A stretch of DNA of 64,000 nucleotides, taken from NCBI RefSeq assembly GCF_006439055.1, contig NZ_RCZC01000002.1:216106-280105 (forward strand), in the 5' to 3' direction. Position numbers and translations under genes: made by a program. The DNA is from Sphingomonas glacialis (GTDB lineage Bacteria > Pseudomonadota > Alphaproteobacteria > Sphingomonadales > Sphingomonadaceae). Position 1 is the first letter of the stretch; each line of letters starts with the position of its first letter. The notes beneath the pieces were generated by a model. That model searched no databases and was not told the origin of the DNA. It was given only the letters and a program-made list of their open reading frames with translations. Shown here one piece after another: positions 1 to 7,438 of this stretch.

Positions 1-128
1 ATTTGCCCGGGGGGCTTCGCGTCGCGATCGAGCGGGCGCTGACCCCCGGCACCACGCTGCCCGTCACGCGCAGTTCGCTGAAGAGCAGCGGTGTCGGTCA
101 AAAGCTGACCGTCATCACCGGCGACTGA
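1..128 (+). CDS. C-terminal fragment of an unidentified protein
   Basis: An open frame entering from the left edge ends at TGA 126-128 and gives about 41 residues. The fragment contains PGTTLPVT and ends in LTVITGD. A Pro-Gly-Thr-Thr strand near the C-terminus is seen in some L,D-transpeptidase (YkuD) proteins, but the fragment is too short to assign a family. The frame is assumed coding because it runs in from the edge with codon use like its neighbours and stops just before the convergent GNAT gene. Confidence 0.4.
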   Translation, partial: LPGGLRVAIERALTPGTTLPVTRSSLKSSGVGQKLTVITGD

Positions 129-154
129 GGCTCACCTCCGCCCGGCGGCATTGA

Positions 155-685
155 TCATCCGGGCGATCGGGCAGTGCTGATCGCGCGGCTTACGCGGAGC
201 AATGTCGGGTCGCCAGGATAGGGCGCTACCGTGAAGCCCATGTCGCGCTCGACTTCGATCGCGGCATGGTTGTCGCGGCTTTCGATCGCTTCGATCACCT
301 GGACGCCCTTGGCGTCGGCGACCGCAGCGAGATGCGCGAGCAACGCCCAGCCGATGCCGTGCTGCTTGAAATCCTTGCGGATCGCGATGGCGACTTCGCC
401 GCGCTCGAACGCCGGATCGCAGGCGAGCATCGCGGTCGCGATCATCATCGATCCATCGTGGGTGAAGGCGAGGAAATTCTCGGTGCGGCGATGGTCGACA
501 TGCGTCAGCGCGCTGATCTGCGCGGCGCCGACTTCGTTGAGGCCGGCAAGGAAGCGAAACCGCAGATCCTCGCGCGTCACGTGCGTGAAGAACTCGGCGA
601 CCGTGCCATCGTCGTCGGCGCGTGCCGGACGGACGTGGAAGGTGAAGCCGCTGCGGGTGGTGAGTGTCTGGCTCGGTTGCTGCAT
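155..685 (-). CDS. GNAT family N-acetyltransferase
   Basis: This 176-residue protein is predicted to transfer an acetyl group from acetyl-CoA to an amine; the substrate is unknown. It has one GNAT fold starting at about residue 16 (FHVRPARADD). The acetyl-CoA pyrophosphate-binding loop is visible as Q-H-G-I-G-W at 108-113 (the Q/RxxGxG/A motif), after the beta-4 strand GEVAIAIRKD. The segment EDLRFRFL near residue 40 is typical of a GNAT subgroup that also occurs fused to acyl-CoA synthetases. It is a single gene, convergent with the fragment on its left. A TACGTA box sits about 90 bases upstream (767-783) and may tie it to the low-oxygen genes elsewhere in the window; that link is inference. 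Confidence 0.85.
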   Translation of the reverse strand: MQQPSQTLTTRSGFTFHVRPARADDDGTVAEFFTHVTREDLRFRFLAGLNEVGAAQISALTHVDHRRTENFLAFTHDGSMMIATAMLACDPAFERGEVAIAIRKDFKQHGIGWALLAHLAAVADAKGVQVIEAIESRDNHAAIEVERDMGFTVAPYPGDPTLLRVSRAISTARSPG

Positions 686-766
686 CGGACGGACTTTCGC
701 GCGGGAGCGATGCCCGGTGCGAGCGTCGCGAGATCAGCGTCATGCCTTCTCGAGCGGGCGCCGACA

Positions 767-783
767 GTTGATAAAACTACGTA
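767..783 (-). promoter_or_regulatory. TACGTA box upstream of the GNAT gene
   Basis: On the minus strand the sequence reads TACGTA-GTTT-TATCAAC, inside the 311-base spacer 686-996, which otherwise shows no gene. The TACGTA core also occurs upstream of the quinone oxidoreductase at 58539 and the cydD promoter at 62763. The second half-site here does not match the CCCGTA seen elsewhere, so this is the weakest member of the set. Confidence 0.3.
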
Positions 784-996
784 GAACAGGCGCAATCGGC
801 GTCGGAAGCTCTGGCCGCACTGCCCACCGCGAGCCCCATCGCCGATCAGAACGCGGCTGCGATCCCCTGCAAATCCGCCCGCACGGTGCGCGTGCGACCG
901 GCCTGAACTGACGTAGGTAGCACCCCCGAGAGCAACCGCTTGCGCCGCCTGAACCGCGCGCTAGGGTCGCGGCGTCTCTCGTCCAAGGACCTCTGC

Positions 997-2382
997 ATGC
1001 GCGCTGCCTTTGCTTTCCTGCTGTCTACCGCGATCCTGACGAGCAGCGTCCACGCCGCCGCGCCGACCACGGCGGCGGATGCCGCGCTCGATCTCGCCAA
1101 GCAGGCGATCGCGCTGCGCTCGGTGCGGGGCCCCGGCAACCAGACGCCGCAGGTTGCCGCGCTCTACAAGGGCGCGCTTGTCGCGGGCGGTTTTGCCGAC
1201 AAGGACGTCGAGATCGTGCCGCTCGACGATACCGCCTATCTCATCGCGACCTGGCCGGGCAGCGATCCAACGCTCAAGCCACTGGTGATCTCGGGGCATA
1301 TGGACGTGGTCGAGGCTAAGCCCGCCGACTGGCAGCGCGACCCGTTCACCCCGGTGGTCGAGAACGGCTATCTCTACGGCCGCGGCGCGACCGACATGAA
1401 GCTCGACGGGACGATCGCGATCACCGCGCTGACCGACCTGCGGCGCACCGGCTACAAGCCACGCCGCACGATCGTGATCGAATTCTCGGGCGATGAGGAA
1501 ACCGTGATGAAGACCTCGGCGGTGATCGCCGAGCGCCTCAAGGGCGCCGATATCGTGCTCAATATCGATGGCGGCGGCGGCGTGCTCGACGAGGCGAGCG
1601 GAAAGCCCAAATATTGGACCTGGAACGGCGCGGAAAAGACCTATGCCGATTTCCGGCTGACCGTCACCAATCCCGGCGGCCACTCGTCGATGCCGCGGCC
1701 GGTCAATGCGATCGTCGAGCTGTCGAAGGCGCTCGAAAAGGTCGGCGCGTATCGCTTCAAGCCCGAGCTCAGCCCGCTGACGCGCGAGGCGCTCGGCAAG
1801 GCCGCGCCGTTCGAGGAGCCCGTGATCGGCGCCGCGCTGAAGGCGTTCGTCGCCGATCCGACCGACACGGCCGCGATCGCGACGCTGACTGCCAATCCCG
1901 CAACGGTCGGCAAGATCGGCACGACCTGCGTCCCGACCTTGGTCAGCGGCGGCCATGCCGAGAACGCGCTTCCGCAGCGCGCCACTGCCAACATCAATTG
2001 CCGGATCTTTCCCGGCCACAAGCCGGCCGAGATCATGGCCGAACTCGGCCGCGCGATCGGCGATCCCGGCGTGGTGCTGAGCGACGTGACCGAAGGATCG
2101 GTCCCCAACGACGCCTCGCCGATGCGGCGTGATTTCATCGCCGCGATCGATCGCGCGATGGGTCAGGTCTATCCGGGCGTGCCGGTCTTCCCGGCAATGG
2201 CCTCGGGTGCGAGCGACAGCATGTGGTTCCGCTCGCATAATGTCGCGAGCTATGGCGCGAGCCCGACCTTCATCAAGCCGTCGGACGATTTCAGCCACGG
2301 CCTCAACGAGCGCGTGCCCGTGGCGACGATCGCACCGGGGATCCGATACTATCGGCTGCTGTTCGCCGATCTCTCGAAATAG
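997..2382 (+). CDS. secreted M20 family metallopeptidase
   Basis: This 461-residue zinc exopeptidase or amidohydrolase is predicted to act in the periplasm. I chose ATG 997 because AAGGA at 985-989 precedes it by 7 bases and it opens a clean signal peptide (MRAAFAFLLSTAIL, cleavage near VHAAA). The in-frame ATG at 940 would add a tail with no signal-peptide character. M20 metal-site motifs are present in order: SGHMDVVEA, GRGATDMKLDG, EFSGDEET and NPGGHSSMP, the last from the lid/dimerisation domain. The C-terminal HGLNERV supplies the last histidine. Peptide specificity cannot be read from sequence. The 3' end overlaps the convergent TetR gene by 34 bases. Confidence 0.92.
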   Translation: MRAAFAFLLSTAILTSSVHAAAPTTAADAALDLAKQAIALRSVRGPGNQTPQVAALYKGALVAGGFADKDVEIVPLDDTAYLIATWPGSDPTLKPLVISGHMDVVEAKPADWQRDPFTPVVENGYLYGRGATDMKLDGTIAITALTDLRRTGYKPRRTIVIEFSGDEETVMKTSAVIAERLKGADIVLNIDGGGGVLDEASGKPKYWTWNGAEKTYADFRLTVTNPGGHSSMPRPVNAIVELSKALEKVGAYRFKPELSPLTREALGKAAPFEEPVIGAALKAFVADPTDTAAIATLTANPATVGKIGTTCVPTLVSGGHAENALPQRATANINCRIFPGHKPAEIMAELGRAIGDPGVVLSDVTEGSVPNDASPMRRDFIAAIDRAMGQVYPGVPVFPAMASGASDSMWFRSHNVASYGASPTFIKPSDDFSHGLNERVPVATIAPGIRYYRLLFADLSK

Positions 2383-2960
2383 CCGTCGAGCTGGCGCGCG
2401 GCGAGTTCGCGCGCCTCGTCGGGCGTGAACGCGCCCGGCAACAGGCACAGTTCGAGCCATAAGCCATCGACCAGAGCGGTGATCGCGATTGCTGCGAGGC
2501 GGCGTTCGGCGGGTGCGAGGCCGCACTCTGCGAGCAACGCGGCGAGATCGTCGCGATAGGATTGATAGATCGCGTCGTGTTGCGCGGCGATCTGGCTTTT
2601 GCCCGACAGGCTCCAGAACGCGATCCACGTCGCGAACAGCCCGCGATCGGCGATCGGCGGGGCAAAGCTCGCCGTGACGTACGCGGCGACGCGCGACCGT
2701 GGGTCGGGATCGGCGGCGGCCACGGCGGCGGCGAGCGCGTCGCGCACCTGCTGCCCGGTCGCGGCATAGGTCTCGGCGACCAGCGCATCGATTCCGGCGA
2801 AATAGTGCCCGACCAGCCCCGGCGACACCCCCGCCTCGAGCGCGATCGCGCGGACCGATGCACCCGTCGCGCCGTCGCGCGCGAGAACGCGCCCGGTCGC
2901 CGCGATCAGCGACTGGCGCCGCACGTCGGGTTCGGAGCGAACGAAAGCAGGCTTGCTCAT
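2349..2960 (-). CDS. TetR/BetI-like transcriptional repressor
   Basis: This 203-residue regulator has an N-terminal TetR helix-turn-helix at about residues 35-56 (SVRAIALEAGVSPGLVGHYF). Its all-helical C-terminal ligand domain resembles BetI, with the segment RGLFATWIAFWS. It is divergent from the Rieske oxygenase gene across only 47 bases, which contain a partial palindrome (2971-2990). By position it is expected to repress the oxygenase and itself until a ligand binds. BetI responds to choline; together with the oxygenase type this suggests a quaternary amine or amino-acid-derived ligand, but that is inference. Confidence 0.9.
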   Translation of the reverse strand: MSKPAFVRSEPDVRRQSLIAATGRVLARDGATGASVRAIALEAGVSPGLVGHYFAGIDALVAETYAATGQQVRDALAAAVAAADPDPRSRVAAYVTASFAPPIADRGLFATWIAFWSLSGKSQIAAQHDAIYQSYRDDLAALLAECGLAPAERRLAAIAITALVDGLWLELCLLPGAFTPDEARELAARQLDGYFERSANSSR

Positions 2961-2970
2961 GCCGCGAGCC

Positions 2971-2990
2971 TATTATACGATCGTCCAACA
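2971..2990. promoter_or_regulatory. candidate TetR operator
   Basis: The 47-base divergent spacer holds a perfect 8-base palindrome ACGATCGT at 2977-2984. It is flanked by further symmetric positions (TT at 2973-2974 with AA at 2987-2988, and T2971 with A2990). A single imperfect palindrome between divergent regulator and target genes is the usual layout for TetR control. Confidence 0.5.
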
Positions 2991-3007
2991 AGCAATCGGA
3001 GCCGAGC

Positions 3008-4171
3008 ATGGCGCACCCCTTCGCGACGAGTGACGCCCCGGATCCCGATGCCGACTGGAGCCTGCCCGGCTGGCTCTACACCGACCCCGAATATCACGCG
3101 GTCGAGGTCGAGCGCGTGCTGCGGCCGTCGTGGCAGATCGTCTGCCATCTCAACGATGTGGCGAATCCCGGCGATTTCCACACGATCGACTATCTCGGCG
3201 AGAGTGTGATCGTCGTGCGCGGCGACGATCACAAGGTGCGCGGTTTTGCCAATGTCTGCCGACATCGCGCGATGCGGCTGGTCGAGGGCCCCACGGGCTG
3301 TGCAAGGAAATTCGTCTGTCCCTACCATGCCTGGACCTATGAGACCGACGGCCGCCTGTCGGGCGTGCCGATGCGGCGTGATTACCCCGCGCTCGCGCTC
3401 GAGGACCATGGTCTTGCCGCGGTCGATCTCGAAGTCTGGCGTGGCTTCGTGTTCGTCCGGCTCGAGGGCGATGGCCCGTCGGTCGCGGCGATGATGGCGC
3501 CGTACGATGCGCAAATCGCGCCCTATCGCTTCGAGGAGATGCAGACGCTCTCCCCCGTCCGGCTGCGCGAGCGTGCGGTCAACTGGAAGAATGTCGGCGA
3601 CAATTATTCGGACAACCTCCACATTCCCGTCGCGCATGACGGGCTGACGCGGCTGTTCGGCAAGAGCTATGCGATCGAGGCGGCGCCGTTCGTCGACAAA
3701 ATGTCGGGCCAGATCGTCGACCGTCGATCGGACAATCCGTGGGAGCGGTTCTACCAGACGCATTTGCCGCGCGTCGATCACCTGCCAGAGGCGAACCAGC
3801 GGTTGTGGCTGTATTTCAAGCTGTGGCCCAACATGGCGTTCAATCTCTACGCCGACCAGATCGACTTCATGCAATGGCTGCCGTTGACGCCGACCACCAG
3901 CGTGCTGCGCGAAATGGCGTTCGCGCTGCCCGACGATCGCCGCGAGATGAAGCTCGTGCGCTATGCCAATTGGCGGATCAACCGCGTCGTCAATGCCGAG
4001 GACACCTGGCTGATCGATCGCGTCCAGCAGGGCATGGCATCGCGCAGCTATACTGCGGGGCCGATCGGGCGGAGCGAGGTGTGTCTGCGCAGCTTCGCGC
4101 GGAAGATCCGCGAACGGATTCCCGAGGCACGCCTGCACCGCGCGCCTGCGCCGGGGTGGTCGCGCCGTTAG
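3008..4171 (+). CDS. Rieske non-heme iron oxygenase, large subunit
   Basis: This 387-residue oxygenase is expected to hydroxylate or demethylate a small organic substrate using a Rieske [2Fe-2S] cluster and mononuclear iron. The Rieske ligands are C84-R-H86 and C104-P-Y-H107. The iron ligands are H205 and H210 in DNYSDNLHIPVAH, with D202 as the bridging acid, and a C-terminal acidic ligand lies in NAEDTWLIDRVQQG. Start ATG 3008 has GGAG at 2998-3001; the frame stays open upstream but overlaps the divergent repressor. No ferredoxin or reductase subunit is adjacent, so electron supply must come from elsewhere. The nearest family relatives are the GbcA/CntA/stachydrine demethylase-like oxygenases; the substrate is not determinable here. 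Confidence 0.92.
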   Translation: MAHPFATSDAPDPDADWSLPGWLYTDPEYHAVEVERVLRPSWQIVCHLNDVANPGDFHTIDYLGESVIVVRGDDHKVRGFANVCRHRAMRLVEGPTGCARKFVCPYHAWTYETDGRLSGVPMRRDYPALALEDHGLAAVDLEVWRGFVFVRLEGDGPSVAAMMAPYDAQIAPYRFEEMQTLSPVRLRERAVNWKNVGDNYSDNLHIPVAHDGLTRLFGKSYAIEAAPFVDKMSGQIVDRRSDNPWERFYQTHLPRVDHLPEANQRLWLYFKLWPNMAFNLYADQIDFMQWLPLTPTTSVLREMAFALPDDRREMKLVRYANWRINRVVNAEDTWLIDRVQQGMASRSYTAGPIGRSEVCLRSFARKIRERIPEARLHRAPAPGWSRR

Positions 4172-4210
4172 ATCCTCTCCCGCTCGCGGAAGAGGCAACG
4201 CAGACTTGGT

Positions 4211-4322
4211 CCGCCTTCTTCAGGCGGGCCTAGTCGTAATCGGTGAGGGTCGTCTTCTTTCGGAAATCGCGGGAGCCGAAGAAGAAGACCCTTCCCTGCC
4301 CCTCCCGCGAAGGCGGGAGGGG
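4211..4322. repeat. degenerate REPIN-like element with three hairpins
   Basis: The 177-base spacer between the oxygenase and FAD oxidoreductase genes contains three hairpins. The left one is CCGCCT/AGGCGG (4211-4227). The central inverted repeat pairs 4247-4263 with 4276-4291 (GGGTCGTCTTCTTTCGG against CCGAAGAAGAAGACCC, imperfect). The right one is a perfect 10-base stem CCCCTCCCGC/GCGGGAGGGG around GAAG (4299-4322). The hairpin / long inverted repeat / hairpin order matches the cleaner element at 35572-35673. Confidence 0.5.
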
Positions 4323-4348
4323 GAAGTCGAAAAGAAGGCGGGAGCACA

Positions 4349-5956
4349 ATGACCAAACGCTACGACGCAGTGATCATCGGTGGTGGCCATAATGGCCTGG
4401 TCTGCGCCTTCTACCTCGCGCGGGCGGGGCTCAAGGTGCGTATCCTCGAGCGCCGCCATGTCGTCGGTGGCGCGGCGGTGACCGAGGAGTTCCACCCCGG
4501 CTTCCGGAATTCGACCGCGAGCTACACGGTCAGCCTGCTGCGCCCGAAGGTGATCGCCGACATGAAGTTGCACGACCGCGGCTTTCGCATCATCGAGCGG
4601 ACGATCAGCAATTTTTTCCCTTTCCCCGACACCTATCTCACGCTCGGCGGCGGCACCGCGCGGACGCAGGCGCAGTTCGCGCGCTTCAGCCAGAAGGATG
4701 CCGACGCCTACCCGGCCTATGACGCTGCGCTGGAAAAGGTCGCGCAAGTGCTGCGTGATCTCGCGCTCAAGACCCCGCCCAATGTCGGCGGGGGCCTGCG
4801 CGCGCTGCTCGCCGGGGCGGCGCAGGGCTGGCCGGTCGCGAAGATGGGGATCGAGCAGCAACGCGACCTGCTCGACATCTTCACCAAATCGGCGCGCGAT
4901 TTCCTCGGCGGCTGGTTCGAGGACGATCACGTCCAATCGGCCTTCGCGTTCGACGCCGTGGTCGGAAACTATGCCGGCGTCTCGACCCCGGGCAGCGCCT
5001 ATGTCCTGCTCCATCATGTCTTTGGCGAGGTGAACGGCAAATATGGCGCGTGGGGCCATTCGGTCGGCGGCATGGGTGCGATCACACAGGCAATGGCGCA
5101 CGCCTGCCTCGAAGCCGGCGTGGAGATCAGCCTCGATGCGCCCGTCGCCAAGCTGCTGACCGAGGGTGGCAAGGTCGCTGGCGTACGCCTCGAGTCGGGC
5201 GAAGAGGTCGCGGCCAAGACCGTCGCGGCCAATGTCGGCCCCGCCTTGCTCTATCGCCAGATGGTCGATTCCTCCGATCTACCGGCCGATTTCAACCGTC
5301 GGATCGCCGGTTTCAAGACCGGCAGCGGCACCTTCCGAATGAACGTCGCGCTGTCGGAGCTGCCCGATTTCAGCGTGCTGCGCGGCAAGGACAAGGCCGA
5401 GCATCATACCGCCGGGATCATCATCGCCCCCGGCATGGACTATATGGACCAGGCCTTTATCGACGCGCAGCAGCACGGCTGGTCGAAACAGCCGATCGTC
5501 GAGATGAAGCTGCCCACCACGGTCGACGACAGCCTCGCACCGCCCGGCCAGCACATCGCCAGCCTGTTCTGCCAGCAATTCGCGCCGACGCTGCCGGATG
5601 GCCGCTCCTGGGACGATGCCCGCGAGGAGGTGGCCGATCTGATCATCGACACCGTCACCGCGCATGCCCCCAACTTCAAGGCCAGCGTGATCGCGCGCCA
5701 GATCCATTCGCCGCTCGACCTCGAGCGCAAGTTCGGGTTGATCGGCGGCGACATCTTCCATGGGGCTATGGGGCTCGACCAGCTCTGGGCGGCGCGGCCG
5801 GTGCTCGGTCACGGCGACTATCGCGGGCCGATCAAGGGGCTCTATATGTGCGGATCGGGCACGCACCCGGGCGGCGGCGTCACCGGCGCACCGGGGCACA
5901 ATGCCGCGCATGAAATCCTGCGCGACCGAAGTCTGGTTGGGCGGATGTTCGGATGA
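4349..5956 (+). CDS. phytoene-desaturase-like FAD-dependent oxidoreductase
   Basis: This 535-residue flavoprotein belongs to the CrtI/PYROXD2 branch of amine-oxidase-fold enzymes. The N-terminal dinucleotide-binding motif IIGGGHNGLVCAFYLARAG is followed by the acidic strand end ILERR and the GGAAVTEEF segment. The C-terminal FAD motif is GLYMCGSGTHPGGGVTGAPG, the family hallmark. GGAG at 4341-4344 precedes ATG 4349. No carotenoid genes are nearby, so a role in carotenogenesis is unlikely. Its position after a Rieske oxygenase suggests oxidation of the same catabolic substrate series; this is inference. Confidence 0.85.
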   Translation: MTKRYDAVIIGGGHNGLVCAFYLARAGLKVRILERRHVVGGAAVTEEFHPGFRNSTASYTVSLLRPKVIADMKLHDRGFRIIERTISNFFPFPDTYLTLGGGTARTQAQFARFSQKDADAYPAYDAALEKVAQVLRDLALKTPPNVGGGLRALLAGAAQGWPVAKMGIEQQRDLLDIFTKSARDFLGGWFEDDHVQSAFAFDAVVGNYAGVSTPGSAYVLLHHVFGEVNGKYGAWGHSVGGMGAITQAMAHACLEAGVEISLDAPVAKLLTEGGKVAGVRLESGEEVAAKTVAANVGPALLYRQMVDSSDLPADFNRRIAGFKTGSGTFRMNVALSELPDFSVLRGKDKAEHHTAGIIIAPGMDYMDQAFIDAQQHGWSKQPIVEMKLPTTVDDSLAPPGQHIASLFCQQFAPTLPDGRSWDDAREEVADLIIDTVTAHAPNFKASVIARQIHSPLDLERKFGLIGGDIFHGAMGLDQLWAARPVLGHGDYRGPIKGLYMCGSGTHPGGGVTGAPGHNAAHEILRDRSLVGRMFG

Positions 5957-5969
5957 GGCCGCGTCCGGC

Positions 5970-7190
5970 TCAGGTCAGGCGATTGCGCAGGAAATAGAAG
6001 GGCAGCGCGGGCAGCATCAGCGCAAGGCTCAGCCCGATCGCCTCGAACCCCGCGCCCACCATCGCCCACGCGGCAAAGGCGAGCCCGAGCGCCGCCGCGA
6101 TCGGGGCGACGCGCATCACCAGCGCCGTGAGGCACGCGCCGACATAGAGCCAGATCGTCGCCGCCGACGTCAACCGCAGCATGAAGTCGAGCAGGCCGCC
6201 CAGCGAACGCGTCGCGTTCGACAGGATGAGCAGGCTGGCAAGCGTACTCGAGACGAGCAGGATCGCGACGGGCACATCACGCGCATTGGTCCGGCCGATC
6301 CAGCGCGGCAGCAACCCGGCGCGCGCCATGCCGAGCGGAACCTCGCCCTGCACCAGCGTCCAGCCGTTGAGCGCACCGATCGCCGCGACGGCCGCGAAGC
6401 CCGCGGTGGCGAGCCCCGCCCCGGCGCCCCAATAGGTCGATACGAACAAGGCGAACGGCGCCTGCGCGTTTGCCACCGCCGCAGTCGGCAGCGCGAAGAT
6501 GATCCCCGTGCACACGACGAGGTACAGCGTCCCCGTCAGCACCAGCCCGACCAGCATCGCGCGCACGATGGTCCGCGTCGGATCGCGCACACGCTCGGCA
6601 GCGACACTCGCTGCCTCGAACCCGACGAGCGCGTAGAAGGCGAAGGTCAGCGCAGGCGTCAGCCCGTGCCACGCGAAAGCCGGATGCTGCGCGATCGGAC
6701 GCCCCGCCCCGCCCTGCCACACGATCCCGGCAAGGATCAGCACGATCGCGCCGAGCGGGACGAGCTTGAGCACCGTCGTGCCGATCTGAAACGCCCCGGC
6801 CAGCCGTGCGCCACCGAGATTGAGTAGCGTCATCAGCCAGATCAGCACGGTCGCCGAGAGGGCCTGCGCCAGCGTCGTCGCGCCGATCATCGGCGAGAAT
6901 TGCGCGAGATAGCGCACTGCGGTGAGCGCGATGATGGCGTTGGCCGACCAGATCCCGATCCAGTAGCTCCACCCGACCAGCACGCCGCACAGCGGCCCGA
7001 GCCCATGCGCCGACATCGCGACGACCCCCGTCGCGTCGGGCATCGCCGCGGTCAGCCGCGCGAGCACCCAGGCGATCAGCATCGCGCCGCCGATACCGAC
7101 GATCCACGCCGCGATACTCGTCCAGCCATACGGCGCGAGCTGCGCCGGCAAGACGAAGATGCCCGAACCGATCATCCCGCCGACCACCAA
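5970..7190 (-). CDS. APC superfamily amino acid permease
   Basis: This inner-membrane transporter has about 12 hydrophobic segments and is 406 residues long from the TTG at 7190. The first-helix signature GGMIGSGIFVLPAQLAPYG is characteristic of the AdiC/YjdE-like APC group, and NPPAG-type family helices follow. The TTG start cuts into helix 1. The in-frame upstream codons encode ESESRRPFGFWTTTAL, exactly the expected N-terminus, but the frame back to its stop at 7341-7343 contains no ATG, GTG or TTG. An ATC at 7236-7238 lies 7 bases after a good AAGGGAG (7246-7252). The true start is therefore non-canonical or the N-terminus is shifted. The neighbouring oxygenase and FAD enzyme suggest uptake of their substrate. 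Confidence 0.88.
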   Translation of the reverse strand: MVVGGMIGSGIFVLPAQLAPYGWTSIAAWIVGIGGAMLIAWVLARLTAAMPDATGVVAMSAHGLGPLCGVLVGWSYWIGIWSANAIIALTAVRYLAQFSPMIGATTLAQALSATVLIWLMTLLNLGGARLAGAFQIGTTVLKLVPLGAIVLILAGIVWQGGAGRPIAQHPAFAWHGLTPALTFAFYALVGFEAASVAAERVRDPTRTIVRAMLVGLVLTGTLYLVVCTGIIFALPTAAVANAQAPFALFVSTYWGAGAGLATAGFAAVAAIGALNGWTLVQGEVPLGMARAGLLPRWIGRTNARDVPVAILLVSSTLASLLILSNATRSLGGLLDFMLRLTSAATIWLYVGACLTALVMRVAPIAAALGLAFAAWAMVGAGFEAIGLSLALMLPALPFYFLRNRLT

Positions 7191-7329
7191 GGCGGTCGTG
7201 GTCCAGAAACCGAACGGGCGGCGCGACTCCGATTCGATGCTGAAGCTCCCTTCATCGACGAATGGAGCACGTTGCGGAGCCCGACACCAGTGCGCCGCAT
7301 TCAGCGCGATCGCGACGTCTGAGAGGGCT

Positions 7330-7343
7330 TTGACGACGATCTA
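7330..7343. promoter_or_regulatory. weak Fnr-like box upstream of cydA
   Basis: TTGAC-GACG-ATCTA matches 8 of 10 half-site positions of the Fnr consensus TTGAT-N4-ATCAA. It lies about 100 bases before the cydA start. An Fnr regulator is encoded 3 kb downstream, which makes the match plausible but not proven. Confidence 0.35.
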
Positions 7344-7353
7344 CGGCCGAACC

Positions 7354-7372
7354 TACGGGAAAACCCCAATAT
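7354..7372 (+). promoter_or_regulatory. low-oxygen promoter motif upstream of cydA
   Basis: TACGGG-AAAA-CCCCAATAT lies 67-85 bases before the cydA ATG. It has the same layout as TACGGG-TTTA-CCCGTAT upstream of phosphoketolase (54224-54240) and the TACGTA-N4-CCCG sites near the quinone oxidoreductases and cydD. A partial second copy, TACGGCCGAA, starts at 7342. Confidence 0.45.
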
Positions 7373-7438
7373 CTGGCGCGCTGCGATTTGGGTTGATGCC
7401 GGCGACCGCTGCTTGTGCGGCGTTGATGGAGATAGACA

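Noticed and set aside
7253-7255. ATG at 7253-7255 (minus strand) as the APC permease start
   Set aside because: It is in a different reading frame from the permease and would need a frameshift; it is kept only as one explanation in the findings.
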